64,000 bases of DNA from CALABS01 sp050260775 (GCA_050260775.1 JBLNCP010000008.1:35765-99764); one strand, 5' to 3'. Shown: positions 44,039 through 53,391, numbered from the stretch's first letter. Numbers and translations: made by a program. Notes: a model not told the origin generated them from the letters alone.

Positions 44039-45591
44039 GCGTTCCCCTCGACCATCTGCTGCTTCACGGCTACCTGAGCGCCACCGCCAGGCGCAGCCCC
44101 GACAAGCTGGCGCTGGTGTGCGGCGACGAGCGGATGACCTTCGCCACGGTCGACGCCCTCTCCGACCGCCTGGCGGCGGCGTTGCAGGACATGGGCGTCG
44201 CCCGCGGCGACCGGGTGGTCGCCATGCTGGAGAACGGCCCCGAGATGGTGGTGGCCCTGTGGGCCATCCTCAAGGCCGGCGCGGTGTTCGTGCCGGTCGG
44301 CCCGGCGACCAAGGGCGACAAGCTGGCGTTCATCGTCTCCGATTCCGAGGCGGCGGCGCTGATCGCCCCGGCGCAGCTGTGCCAGCGCGCCGAGGAGGCG
44401 GCGAGGACGCCGTCGCTCAAGGCGGTGATCTGGGCCGGCGACCATCCCCAGGCCTCAGGCCCGCGCCTGGAGGCGATCCTGGCGGGCGCTTCCCGCAAAC
44501 CGAGCGATCCCGGTCTGATCGACCAGGACCTCAGCCTGATCATCTACACCTCCGGTTCCACCGGCCAGCCCAAGGGCGTGATGATGAGCCATCGCGCCAT
44601 CGTCAACAATGTGTGGTCGATCTCCAGCTACATCGGCAACACCCCCGACGACGTGGTGTGCTGCGTGCTGCCGCTGTCCTTCGACTACGGCCTGTTTCAG
44701 GTGCTGACCGGCGCCCGGGTCGGCTTCACCGTCCTGCTGGAGAAGTCGTTCGCCTATCCCTATGACGTCCTGAAGCGCATCGCCGAGCACCGCGTCACCG
44801 GCCTGCCGGGCGTGCCGACCATCTTCGCCACCCTGCTGCACTTCGCCCCGTTCGAGGGCCTCGACCTGTCGGCGCTGCGCTATCTCACCAATACCGGCGC
44901 CGCCCTGCCGCCCGCCCACATCGCGCGGCTGCGCCAGCTGCTGCCGCAGGCGGCGATCTTCTCGATGTTCGGGCTGACCGAATGCACGCGGGTCGGCTAT
45001 CTCGATCCCGCCCGCGTCATGGACAAGCCCACCTCGGTCGGCCGCGCCATGCCCAATTCCGAGACGCTGGTGGTCGACGAATACGGCCGCCCGCTGCCTC
45101 CCGGCGAGATCGGCGAACTGGTGGTGCGCGGCACCAGCCTGATGCGGGGCTACTGGCGCCGCCCCGAGGAAACCGCCCGCGCGCTGCGGCAGATCGGCGG
45201 CGAGACCATGCTGTTCACCGGCGACCTGTTCCGCACGGACGAGGACGGCGACCTCTATTTCGTCGGCCGCAAGGACGACGTGTTCAAGTGCCGCGGCGAG
45301 AAGGTCAGCCCCAAGGAGGTCGAATACGTCCTCTACGAGATGGACGAGATTGCCGAAGCCGCGGTGATCGGCGTGCCCGACGAGATCGACGGCATGGCGA
45401 TCAAGGCCTGCGTGGTGCCGCGCGCCGGCATCGAACTCTCCGAGCAGAGCGTGCGGCGCCATTGCCGGGCACGGCTGGAGCCCAGGCTGGTGCCGAAGTT
45501 CGTCGAGCTGTGCGCCAGCCTGCCCAAGACCGATTCGGGCAAGATCACCAAGAGTGTGCTGCGGGCCGCCGCCTCGGGCGCGGCGGGCTGA
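44035..45591 (+). CDS. Acyl-AMP ligase / acyl-CoA synthetase family enzyme
   Basis: A 518-residue adenylate-forming enzyme. Motifs A3 LIIYTSGSTGQPKGVMMSHR, A5 FGLTECTRVGYLDP, A7 LFTGDLFRTDEDGD, A8 GRKDDVFKCRGEKVSPKEVEYVL and the lysine A10 TDSGKITKSVL are intact. It should activate a carboxylic acid and hand it to the ACP encoded just upstream. The substrate (fatty, amino or other acid) is not clear. It is followed by the amidotransferase gene after 15 bases. Confidence 0.9.
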   Translation: MSVPLDHLLLHGYLSATARRSPDKLALVCGDERMTFATVDALSDRLAAALQDMGVARGDRVVAMLENGPEMVVALWAILKAGAVFVPVGPATKGDKLAFIVSDSEAAALIAPAQLCQRAEEAARTPSLKAVIWAGDHPQASGPRLEAILAGASRKPSDPGLIDQDLSLIIYTSGSTGQPKGVMMSHRAIVNNVWSISSYIGNTPDDVVCCVLPLSFDYGLFQVLTGARVGFTVLLEKSFAYPYDVLKRIAEHRVTGLPGVPTIFATLLHFAPFEGLDLSALRYLTNTGAALPPAHIARLRQLLPQAAIFSMFGLTECTRVGYLDPARVMDKPTSVGRAMPNSETLVVDEYGRPLPPGEIGELVVRGTSLMRGYWRRPEETARALRQIGGETMLFTGDLFRTDEDGDLYFVGRKDDVFKCRGEKVSPKEVEYVLYEMDEIAEAAVIGVPDEIDGMAIKACVVPRAGIELSEQSVRRHCRARLEPRLVPKFVELCASLPKTDSGKITKSVLRAAASGAAG

Positions 45592-45606
45592 GCGAAAGGC
45601 GGACCC

Positions 45607-47583
45607 ATGTGCGGCATCGCGGGTGTAATGGCGGGGCTCGACGCCCCGCCGCCGTCGCCTGAGGAACTCAAGGCCATGGTGGCCGCGCTGGCCCACCGGG
45701 GGCCGGACGGCTGGGGCATGTATCGCGACGGGCGGGTGGGGCTCGGGCACGCCCGCCTGTCGCTGGTCGATTTGGGCGGCAGCTTCCAGCCGCTGTCCAA
45801 CGAGGATGGCAGCGTCTGGCTGTCGTTCAACGGCGAGATCTTCAATTACCGCGAGCTGCGCGAGGAGCTCAAGCGCCTCGGGCGGCGCTTCCACACCGAG
45901 GGCGACGGCGAGGTCATCATCAACGCCTACGACCAGTGGGGCGAGGGGGCGTGGGCGCGGCTCAATGGCCAGTTCGCCTTCGCCCTGTGGGATTGGCGGG
46001 CCGGGCTGCTGTTCCTGGTGCGCGACCGCATGGGCATCCTGCCGCTGTTCGTCGCCCGCGCCGGGGCGGCGGTGGTGTTCGCCTCCGAGGTCAAGGCGCT
46101 GTTCGCCGGCGGGCGCATTTCGCCCCGCTTCGACGGCGCCGGCCTCGCCGAGGCGTTCGTGCGCTGGTCGGCGGCGGCGCCCCGCTCGGTGTTCGCGGGG
46201 GTGCGCCAGGTGCCGCCGGCCACCGCGCTGTGCATCGACATGTCGCTGCGCGAGACGGCCACCCGCTACTGGCAGCCGCAGACCGTCGTGCAGCCGATCT
46301 CGCTCGACGAGGCGGCGGCGGTGCTGGAACACCATCTGGACCGGGCGATCCGGCTGCGGCTGCACGCCGACGTGCCGGTCGGCTGCTATGTCAGCGGCGG
46401 CCTCGATTCGTCGGTGATCGGGGCGCTGGCGGTGGAGCGGGCCGGCCGCAACATCGAGACCTTCGGCATCCGCTTCGCCGATCCCCGCTTCGACGAAACC
46501 GCCGAGCAGCGCCTGGTGGTCGGCCACCTGGGCACGCGCCATCACGACATCGTCTGCGATGCCGACACCATCGGCGCCGCGCTCGACGACGTGGTGTGGC
46601 ATTGCGAGGCCCCGATGCTGCGCACCTCGCCGGTGCCGCTGTTCCTGCTCTCGGCCGCCGTCCGCGCTGCCGGCATGAAGGCGGTGCTGACCGGCGAAGG
46701 CGCCGATGAGCTGCTGGCCGGCTACTCGGTGTTCAAGGAGGACCGCATCCGCCGCTTCTGGGCGCGGGACCCCGACTCGCGCATGCGCCCGGCGCTGCTG
46801 TCCAGGGTGCACCACTACGTCGGCGCCGACGAGGCGCGCGGCACCGGCCTGTGGCAGGGATTCTTCGCCCAGGACCTGGCCGCCGTCGCCGATCCGTTCT
46901 ACTCGCACCGGCCGCGCTGGCGCACCGCCGCCTGGACGCTGCGCCTGCTGGCGCCGGCGGTGCGGGCGTCGTGGGACGACGCCGCCGCCGGGGCGGCGAC
47001 CGAGGCGGCCCTTCCCGCGGACTGGCGGGCCGGCGATCCGCTGCTCCGGGCCCAGCTGATCGAGATGCAGACCTTCCTGTCGCCGTGGCTGCTGGCCTGC
47101 CAGGGCGATCGGGTGGCCATGGCCCACGGGGTCGAGGTCCGCTACCCCTTCCTCGATCCCGAGTTGGTGGATTTCTGCCTGACACTGCCGGCCCGCACCA
47201 AGCTGCTGGGGCTCAAGGACAAGCTGGCGCTGAGGCGGCTGGCCGCCAAGCGTCTCCCCGCCGAGATCTGGCAGCGGCGCAAGCAGCCCTACCGCGCCCC
47301 CATCACCGAGGCGCTGCTCGCCGACGGCCTGGCCGACGCCGCCGTGTCCGCCGCCGACGGCCTGGTCGATGCGGTGGCGGTGCGCCGCCTCATCGACCGC
47401 CTGCGCCGCCTCGACGGCCACCTGCCGGGCGAGCGCGAGGAAATGGGCCTGGTCGGCACCGCCACCCTCGGCCTGCTCGCCCAGGCCTTCGGTCCGCGCC
47501 TGGCGGACCGGCTGGCGCAGGGCCGCGCCGCCCTCGACCGCATTCCCCCCACCGTCCTCGTTGACCGCGGAGGTTCACCATGA
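45607..47583 (+). CDS. Asparagine synthetase-like amidotransferase
   Basis: A 658-residue AsnB-type protein. Glutaminase: Cys2 nucleophile in MCGIAGV, NGEIFNYRELREEL, and GDGEVIINAYDQWGE. Synthetase: PP-loop VSGGLDSSVIGALA and LTGEGADELLAGY. So ammonia from glutamine is transferred to an adenylated carboxylate. In an operon with ACP and an acyl ligase it is probably an amide-forming enzyme for a specialised product rather than housekeeping asparagine synthesis. Its stop overlaps the NadE-like start by four bases. Confidence 0.88.
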   Translation: MCGIAGVMAGLDAPPPSPEELKAMVAALAHRGPDGWGMYRDGRVGLGHARLSLVDLGGSFQPLSNEDGSVWLSFNGEIFNYRELREELKRLGRRFHTEGDGEVIINAYDQWGEGAWARLNGQFAFALWDWRAGLLFLVRDRMGILPLFVARAGAAVVFASEVKALFAGGRISPRFDGAGLAEAFVRWSAAAPRSVFAGVRQVPPATALCIDMSLRETATRYWQPQTVVQPISLDEAAAVLEHHLDRAIRLRLHADVPVGCYVSGGLDSSVIGALAVERAGRNIETFGIRFADPRFDETAEQRLVVGHLGTRHHDIVCDADTIGAALDDVVWHCEAPMLRTSPVPLFLLSAAVRAAGMKAVLTGEGADELLAGYSVFKEDRIRRFWARDPDSRMRPALLSRVHHYVGADEARGTGLWQGFFAQDLAAVADPFYSHRPRWRTAAWTLRLLAPAVRASWDDAAAGAATEAALPADWRAGDPLLRAQLIEMQTFLSPWLLACQGDRVAMAHGVEVRYPFLDPELVDFCLTLPARTKLLGLKDKLALRRLAAKRLPAEIWQRRKQPYRAPITEALLADGLADAAVSAADGLVDAVAVRRLIDRLRRLDGHLPGEREEMGLVGTATLGLLAQAFGPRLADRLAQGRAALDRIPPTVLVDRGGSP

Positions 47584-48533
47584 ACCGTTCTCCCCTTGCC
47601 ATCGACCCTGCGGCCGAACTGCGGCGGATCGAGACGTTCCTCCGCGAGACTCTGACCCGCATGAAGCGGCGCGGCCTGGTGGTGGGTGTCAGCGGCGGGG
47701 TCGATTCGGCGGTGTGCGCGGCGGTGGCGGTGCGCGCGCTCGGGCCCGAGAAGGTGTTCGCGCTGATGATGCCCGAGGCGGGCTCCGCCGACGACGGCGG
47801 CACCGGGCGGGCCGCCCGCCTGTGCCGCTCGCTCGGCGTCCACCATGCCATCGAGGACGTCACCGACGCCCTGGCCGCCATCGGCTGCTACCGCCAGGCC
47901 GAGGCGGCCATCCGCCGCATGATCCCGGAATACGGTCCCGGCTGGCGGCACAAGGTGGTGCTGGCCGGCGGCGGCATCCCGCATTTCCGGCTGGTGGCGC
48001 AGTCGCCGGGCGGGCGCACGGTGCAGGAACGCATGCCGGCCGACGTCTACCTGCAGGTGGTCGCCGCCACCAACTACAAGCAGCGGGTCCGCAAGTCGGT
48101 GGAGTATTTCCACGCCGAGCGCCTGAACGCCGCCGTGCTGGGAACCCCCAACCGGCTGGAGTACCAGCTCGGCTTCTTCGTGCGCGGCGGCGACGGCCTG
48201 GCCGACCTCAAGCCCATCGCCCACCTCTACAAGACGCAGGTCTACGCCCTGGCGGAATTCCTGGGCATCCCCGACGAGATCCGCCAGCGCCCGCCCAGCA
48301 CCGACACCTACGGGCTGCCGCAGACCCAGGAGGAGTTCTACTTCGCCCTGCCCTGGGACAAGGCCGACCTCGTCCTCTATGCCATGGACGCCGGCCTCAG
48401 CGCCGAGGATACCGGCGCCATGGTCGGGCTGACCGCTACCGAGGTGGAGCGGGTGTGGACCGATTTCGCCGGCAAGCGCCGGGTTGCCGCCCGCACCCTG
48501 GCCGATGCGTACACCATCGACGAGGCGGCATGA
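47580..48533 (+). CDS. NAD synthetase-like ammonia ligase
   Basis: A 317-residue N-type ATP-pyrophosphatase of the NadE family, without a glutaminase domain. PP-loop VVGVSGGVDSAVCAAVA; NYKQRVRKSVEYFHAERLNAAVLGTPNRLEYQLGFFVRGGDG and LKPIAHLYKTQVYALAEFLGIP are NadE hallmarks. It may truly make NAD, but as a passenger of an ACP/AsnB operon it is more likely a relative that amidates another carboxylate, as in secondary-metabolite and polysaccharide clusters. Overlaps both neighbours by four bases. Confidence 0.85.
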   Translation: MNRSPLAIDPAAELRRIETFLRETLTRMKRRGLVVGVSGGVDSAVCAAVAVRALGPEKVFALMMPEAGSADDGGTGRAARLCRSLGVHHAIEDVTDALAAIGCYRQAEAAIRRMIPEYGPGWRHKVVLAGGGIPHFRLVAQSPGGRTVQERMPADVYLQVVAATNYKQRVRKSVEYFHAERLNAAVLGTPNRLEYQLGFFVRGGDGLADLKPIAHLYKTQVYALAEFLGIPDEIRQRPPSTDTYGLPQTQEEFYFALPWDKADLVLYAMDAGLSAEDTGAMVGLTATEVERVWTDFAGKRRVAARTLADAYTIDEAA

Positions 48534-49420
48534 GCGTCGGGCTCTCGATCGGATCCGCCGAACCGGCCACCGCCCAGTGCCGCGCCGTGCTGGCCGGGCG
48601 CTTTCCCGGCATCGAGGTGGGCAGCCCCGCCGATTGGTTCGCGCTGTTGTCGCTCTATCCCCATGACCGGGAAGGGAGGCGCGCCCTGGACGTGCTCGGC
48701 CTGCCCCCGGCCGAGGCGTTCCGCTACGCCCTCGTCAACGCCATCATCGAGGCGGTGCCGCGGTTGATGCAGACGCCGCTCGATCCCGCGGTCCGGCGGC
48801 TGACGCTCGACATGCTGGGCCGCATCGCGGCGCCGCCGCCGGATTGGGAGCCGCATTTCTCCGACCCGTGGCGGCGGGCCGAGTTGGCGCAGTTCGTGAC
48901 TTTGCGACGCTTTGCGGCGGGGCAGCACGATTGGGAGGTGGCGGGGCTGCCGCGCTCGTGGGTGTTCAAGTTCCACCCCGTCGATCTGCCGCGGGTGGCG
49001 CTGGCACTGGGGCGCATGGGTGGCTTCACCCCGTTCGCCGCCCTGCACCTCGACGCCTACCGCAGCAATCGCCTGATGATGCTGGAGAGCGGCATGCGCA
49101 CCTCCATGGCCCGCATCGCCCGCTCGCTGGAGCGACAGGACTGGATGCGCGGCCTGATGGCGCGGTCGTGGTTCTACGATCCCCAGGTCGCCGAGCTGAC
49201 CCCGCATCTCGGCTGGCTGCGCCGGTTCTTCCTCGACAACGGCGCCGTGGTCGTGCCCATGGAACATGCCCCCGAGGATGCCGGGTTCCTGGTCGGCAGC
49301 GCCGCCCGGCGCCGCCTGTTCGCCGAGGGGCGGTTCCGGCCCCGCACCACCCTGGTGCTGTGGCCGCGCGAGGCCATGCTGGCCTGGGTGCGGGCGCAGG
49401 CGCCGGAGGACGAGCCATGA
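48530..49420 (+). CDS. Unknown protein of the ACP-ligase-amidotransferase operon
   Basis: A 296-residue soluble, mainly helical protein. No family recognised. Notable are the aromatic/His stretch WEVAGLPRSWVFKFHPVDLPR, a MLESGMRTSMARIARSLERQDW helix and a C-terminal RTTLVLWPREAMLAWV strand. It is locked into the operon by four-base overlaps at both ends, so it most likely works in the same pathway, perhaps as a transferase or tailoring protein. Confidence 0.75.
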   Translation: MSVGLSIGSAEPATAQCRAVLAGRFPGIEVGSPADWFALLSLYPHDREGRRALDVLGLPPAEAFRYALVNAIIEAVPRLMQTPLDPAVRRLTLDMLGRIAAPPPDWEPHFSDPWRRAELAQFVTLRRFAAGQHDWEVAGLPRSWVFKFHPVDLPRVALALGRMGGFTPFAALHLDAYRSNRLMMLESGMRTSMARIARSLERQDWMRGLMARSWFYDPQVAELTPHLGWLRRFFLDNGAVVVPMEHAPEDAGFLVGSAARRRLFAEGRFRPRTTLVLWPREAMLAWVRAQAPEDEP

Positions 49421-49635
49421 CCGGCGTGCCCCTGCGCTGGCGCCGTCGGCCGCTGTGGAACGGGCTCGCCCTCTACAACCGGCGCCCGGCGCTCTACATC
49501 GGCGGCGTGATGCTGGCGCCGCCGGCGGCGGCGGCGCTGGGCGTGGGCTGCCTGGCGTCGTGGTGGCTGGCGCCCGTGGCCTTCGCCGTCGTCCTGCTGA
49601 CCGTGTGGATCGTGCAGTATCGCCTGCTGATCTAG
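49417..49635 (+). CDS. Small two-TM membrane protein ending the ACP operon
   Basis: A 72-residue protein with a basic start (LRWRRRPLW) and two membrane segments (about 25-42 and 48-68). Four-base overlap with the upstream gene. It could anchor the pathway at the membrane or help export of its product. It ends 3 bases from the convergent HATPase gene stop. Confidence 0.7.
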   Translation: MTGVPLRWRRRPLWNGLALYNRRPALYIGGVMLAPPAAAALGVGCLASWWLAPVAFAVVLLTVWIVQYRLLI

Positions 49636-49637
49636 GG

Positions 49638-50384
49638 TCAGAAAAGCATGTGCAGCGACCGTCCTCCATCCCCGTAGCGGACCGAGCGCGCGATCTTGCG
49701 GATGATGCCGAGGCCGCGGCCGCTGGTGGCTTCCCGCTCCACCGGCTGCTCCATCCGCGCGGCGAAATCGAAGCCGGCGCCTTCATCGGTCACCGTGACC
49801 TCGATGCCGTCTCCGGTCGGCACGGCGACGACGACGATGCGCCGCGCGGCAAGGCGCGGCTCGGCCAGCCGGTCGGTCAGCAGCTGGCCGAAGGCCTTCA
49901 TGCCGCAGAGGCTGCGGCGCAGTCCGCTGTCGATGCCCAGGTTGCCGTGAATCAGGCCGTTGGTCACCGCCTCCTGCACCGCCAGCTCGATCTTCCACTC
50001 CGCGTCCGTGCCGACGCCCTGCCGGCTGACGAGCGCCGCCGCCAGCTGTTCCGCCGGAACGGCCCGGTAGGCGGTCTTGGTGGTCAGGGACATGCCGATG
50101 CCTCCCCGTTGGGCGGCGGCAATGACCGGGGCGCCCAGGGTCAGGCGTCCGTCGTCATCGGGCTCGATCAGGCCGCACAGCGGCGGAGTCAGGCTTTCCC
50201 ACAGGGCGGGGACGTCGACCTCGCTGGTCACCAGGATCAGCGGACTGTCGGTTGGCGCCTCGAAGCTGGCGACACCGACCCCGAGCCCGGCCGCCTCGCG
50301 CGCAAGGAGCGCGCGGTCGGGACCGGCGCCGGCGACGACCAGCGCCGCAGGGGGCGGGGCGTCAGTGGGACGGGTCGTCGTCAA
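49638..50384 (-). CDS. HATPase anti-sigma-type serine kinase (RsbW-like) with N-terminal unknown domain
   Basis: A 248-residue protein. Residues about 120-245 are a GHKL ATPase of the anti-sigma type: N-box EWKIELAVQEAVTNGLIHGN, G1 VTDEGAGFDF, G2 ATSGRGLGIIRKIA. The first 110 residues have no known domain. The start is a TTG at 50384 with GAGG upstream, overlapping the STAS gene. It is expected to phosphorylate the STAS proteins encoded just upstream (partner switching). The regulator or sigma factor controlled is not in the window. Confidence 0.85.
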   Translation of the reverse strand: MTTTRPTDAPPPAALVVAGAGPDRALLAREAAGLGVGVASFEAPTDSPLILVTSEVDVPALWESLTPPLCGLIEPDDDGRLTLGAPVIAAAQRGGIGMSLTTKTAYRAVPAEQLAAALVSRQGVGTDAEWKIELAVQEAVTNGLIHGNLGIDSGLRRSLCGMKAFGQLLTDRLAEPRLAARRIVVVAVPTGDGIEVTVTDEGAGFDFAARMEQPVEREATSGRGLGIIRKIARSVRYGDGGRSLHMLF

Positions 50385-51060
50385 TCGGCACCACCTCGCC
50401 CACGTGGGTGAGCTCCAGCAACTGGCGGATACGTCCCCGGGGATTGGCGAGCCTGAGGTCGACGCCGCGGGTGAGGCTGTCCTCGCGGGCAATGAGGATC
50501 GAGGACAACGCCGCCGAATCCATGAACTCGACCCCTTCGAGGTCGATGGTCAGGCGCGATCCCGACGGGGCGGCAAGGCGCTCCAGGCTGTGGGTGAAGT
50601 CGTCGATGTCGGCGAAGGTGAACCGTCCGGACAGCCGCAGCGCCGGTTCGCCGCGGCCGTCCAGCACCGCGATGGCCGCCAGGCGCCCGGCGGCGCCCGC
50701 CGCGTGCGAGCGGAAGGGGCGGGGCTGGTTGCTCTGGGGGGATTGCGGCGTATCCAGCCCCTCGATGTCGAGCACCTTGCCCATGCCGGTCAGTTCGAAC
50801 ATGTGGTGCAGCGCCGGCTGGACCCCGCGCACGCGGATGGCGTTTCCCGCCTTGGTCGCCTCTTCGTGGGCGAGCAGAAGGAGCCCCAGCGCGAACGAAT
50901 CCATGTATTCGAGCCCGGCGAAGTCGAACACGAAGTGACGGCCGCCCCGGGCGGCGACGTCGGCGATGACCGGCAGGAAGTCGTCATTGTCGCGGCTGGT
51001 GAACCGCCCCGTGAAGCTTACGGTGACGACGCCGTCATGGATGAAGTGTTTGAGTTCCAT
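50362..51060 (-). CDS. Double STAS-domain anti-sigma antagonist
   Basis: A 232-residue protein made of two STAS domains (about 1-100 and 125-232), each with the phospho-acceptor helix start: YMDSFALGLLLLA and FMDSAALSSILIA. Both Ser are present, so both domains can be phosphorylated. ATG 51060 has AAGGAG. It sits between the MCP-like gene and the kinase. A duplicated STAS protein is unusual; most antagonists have one. Confidence 0.88.
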   Translation of the reverse strand: MELKHFIHDGVVTVSFTGRFTSRDNDDFLPVIADVAARGGRHFVFDFAGLEYMDSFALGLLLLAHEEATKAGNAIRVRGVQPALHHMFELTGMGKVLDIEGLDTPQSPQSNQPRPFRSHAAGAAGRLAAIAVLDGRGEPALRLSGRFTFADIDDFTHSLERLAAPSGSRLTIDLEGVEFMDSAALSSILIAREDSLTRGVDLRLANPRGRIRQLLELTHVGEVVPIDDDPSH

Positions 51061-51071
51061 GGGGCGCTCCT

Positions 51072-52010
51072 TCAAAACATTTCCACATCGTCGGATGCCG
51101 TTCCGGCCGGTTGCCCGGCCCCGGCCGCCAGTTGCAGCAGGTGCGCGACGATCAGCGGCAGCCGCGCCGGGTCGCCGCCGCGCCAGGTGTCGCCGGCGGC
51201 GGCGATGCCGTCGGCGGCGGCTTCCAGCCGCTGGGTGACGCGGTCGGCGAACTGCATGTCGGTGACGATGCGGCCGACCGCCGCGGCGATGCCGTTGGCG
51301 TTGTCCAGGCTGTGCTGCGCCAGTTCGCCGATGAAGGCGTTCTGCTCGACCAGTGCGGCGAGCGTGCGGTCGACCTTGTCCTTGGCCTCGATCTCGCGGG
51401 TGAAATCCATGCTGGCGACCTCGACCAGGGTCTCGTGCCCCTTGGTCAGGGCGTCCGACACGGTGGTGATCTGGGCCTTGATGCTGCCGGCCAGGGAGGC
51501 CGTGGCCTGGGACAGTTCGCGGACCTCGCCGGCGACGACGCGGAAGGTGCGGCCGGCCTCGCCCGCCCGCTCGGCCTCGATGCGGGCGTTGAGCGCCAGC
51601 AGGTTGGTCTTGCCGGTGATCTTGTCGATGTCGTCGACGAAGGCGCGCAGCTGGTGGATGTCGCCCAGGATGGCGTCGATGGTATGCACCATCATCACCG
51701 CGTGCTTCGACAGATCGAGCACCTGCGCCGAGAACTCGCTGAGGGTGGCTCCCAACAGGGCGACGATGTCGGCCATGGACACGGTCCGGCCATTGACGAC
51801 CACGGTGTTGGCGCGCTCCACCAGGGTGCGCACGTTGCCGGTCTGGTCGGTGGCCAGGCGGGACAGGTCCATGAACTCGGCGGTGAGGCCCTGCGAGGTG
51901 GAGGCGACCACGGCGCCCACCTCGGCGACCTGGCGGCCGATGGTGTCGAGCAGTTCGGGCGGCGACGCCGCCGCGGACGGCATGGTGTGGAGGGGAGGAA
52001 GGGCATTCAT
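51072..52010 (-). CDS. Soluble MCP-like signalling protein
   Basis: A 312-residue protein without membrane segments; helices with the MCP hairpin tip NLLALNARIEAERAGEAGRTF and RVVAGEVRELS. The C-terminus has an SFIGELAQHSLDNANGI-like helix. The motif is close to canonical MCPs, so it may join or mimic chemosensory arrays. In an operon with a PP2C phosphatase, STAS and anti-sigma kinase it may be the input module of a partner-switch complex. Confidence 0.83.
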   Translation of the reverse strand: MNALPPLHTMPSAAASPPELLDTIGRQVAEVGAVVASTSQGLTAEFMDLSRLATDQTGNVRTLVERANTVVVNGRTVSMADIVALLGATLSEFSAQVLDLSKHAVMMVHTIDAILGDIHQLRAFVDDIDKITGKTNLLALNARIEAERAGEAGRTFRVVAGEVRELSQATASLAGSIKAQITTVSDALTKGHETLVEVASMDFTREIEAKDKVDRTLAALVEQNAFIGELAQHSLDNANGIAAAVGRIVTDMQFADRVTQRLEAAADGIAAAGDTWRGGDPARLPLIVAHLLQLAAGAGQPAGTASDDVEMF

Positions 52011-52024
52011 GATCCGGCTCCGGG

Positions 52025-53353
52025 TCAGGCCCTGGCGATCCAGACGGCGGTAAGGTCGTCGGCCAGGGGGCGTGCGGTTCGACTGAAGAGGCGCTCCAGC
52101 AGGCGGTCCAGGCGGCCGGCACCGGCATCGGGCAGCCCGGCGGCGACCAGGTCCAGCAACCCGGCCTCGCCGAGGAAACCGTCCCGCTCGTCGGTGGCCT
52201 CGGTCATGGCGTCGCTGTAGAGCAGCAGCGAGGATCCCGCGCGGAACCGGGTCTCGCGGTTGTGGTATTCGGCCCGGGCGGCGATGCCGAGCGGCAGGCC
52301 GGCGGTGTCGAGGAAGAAGGTGCTCCGGCCGTCGATGAGGACGGGGCGGGGCGCGCCGGCCGCCGACCACACCAGCCGATCGGCCGCGGCATCGACGACG
52401 CAATGGACCATGGTCGCGTACTGGCCCCGCTCCAGCAATTGATGGAGCCCCTCGTTCATGCAGCTGAGGAACGCCGCCGGGTCCCCCATGAGTTCGCGGT
52501 GGTCGTTGACCAGCGTGTGCAGCCGGAACACGTTCAGGGCGGCGCTGATGCCGTGACCCGAGAAGTCGAACGCGTAGAAGGCGACGCCGGCCTCGCCCAG
52601 GTCCGCCACCCCCCACATGTCGCCGCCGATGGCCGAGGAGGGCTCGAAATGCCCCTCGACCGAGAGGCGGTGGCGGGTCAGGGCGGGGTCGATGCGGTCG
52701 GCACGCGGCAGCAGCGACATCTGGGTGTCGCGCGCGCGCTCCAGCTCCTGGGCGATCTGCAGCCGTTCCGAGGCGAGCCGGGCCACCAGGGTGCGCCGCT
52801 CCAGCTCGGAACTCATGCGGCTGATGGCGTAGCGGATGGCGCGCTCGACCATGTGCGCGGGACTGTCGCCCTTGATGAGGAAATCCTGGGCGCCGACCTC
52901 GAGGGCGTAATCGGCCACGCGCGGGTCGTCGAGGCCGGTCAGGACGACGATGGGCAGCATCGGCGCCGCCTCCTGCACCCGGGTAAGCGTGCGCATGCCG
53001 AAGGAATCGGGCAGCGACAGATCGAGAAGGGTCACGTCGACGGAATTGTCCGCCAGGTAGTCCAGGGCGTCGGCCAGCGTCTCCACGTGCCTGACCGCGA
53101 AGCCGCCGCCGTCCGTGGGGGTGTTGCCCAGCGCGATGCGCACCAGCATGGCGTCACCGGGGTTGTCCTCCACCAGGAGAACCCGGATCGCCCGCTGGAA
53201 CGGCTGGTTGATGGTCTTGGGGAGCTTGAGGGCCTGGCCGTCGTCGGGCATGCGGAACGGGGCTGCCGCCTTCGCCACCTTCGACGTCAGGCCGCCGCAC
53301 ACCTCAAGGGCGGCCTCCCCGCCCATGGCTTCGGTCGCATTCGAAGCCGTCAT
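52025..53353 (-). CDS. Response regulator with PP2C (SpoIIE-type) phosphatase output
   Basis: A 442-residue protein. Residues about 55-180 are a receiver domain (VLLVEDNPGDAMLV; phospho-acceptor Asp in TLLDLSLPDS; VLTGLDD; FLIKGD). A coiled linker follows, then a SpoIIE/RsbU-type serine phosphatase (SSAIGGDMWGVADL, FDFSGHGISAAL, LYSDAMTEATD). It should dephosphorylate the STAS proteins when activated by a histidine kinase, releasing the anti-sigma kinase's partner. Start at ATG 53353. First gene of the signalling operon. Confidence 0.92.
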   Translation of the reverse strand: MTASNATEAMGGEAALEVCGGLTSKVAKAAAPFRMPDDGQALKLPKTINQPFQRAIRVLLVEDNPGDAMLVRIALGNTPTDGGGFAVRHVETLADALDYLADNSVDVTLLDLSLPDSFGMRTLTRVQEAAPMLPIVVLTGLDDPRVADYALEVGAQDFLIKGDSPAHMVERAIRYAISRMSSELERRTLVARLASERLQIAQELERARDTQMSLLPRADRIDPALTRHRLSVEGHFEPSSAIGGDMWGVADLGEAGVAFYAFDFSGHGISAALNVFRLHTLVNDHRELMGDPAAFLSCMNEGLHQLLERGQYATMVHCVVDAAADRLVWSAAGAPRPVLIDGRSTFFLDTAGLPLGIAARAEYHNRETRFRAGSSLLLYSDAMTEATDERDGFLGEAGLLDLVAAGLPDAGAGRLDRLLERLFSRTARPLADDLTAVWIARA

Positions 53354-53391
53354 CGCGATCGCCCCCAATCCGAATCCCTATCCTTTAGTAT

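Noticed and set aside
47580..48533. Confident call as housekeeping nadE
   Set aside because: Motifs fit the family, but the operon context makes a pathway-specific relative more likely, so no gene symbol was given.
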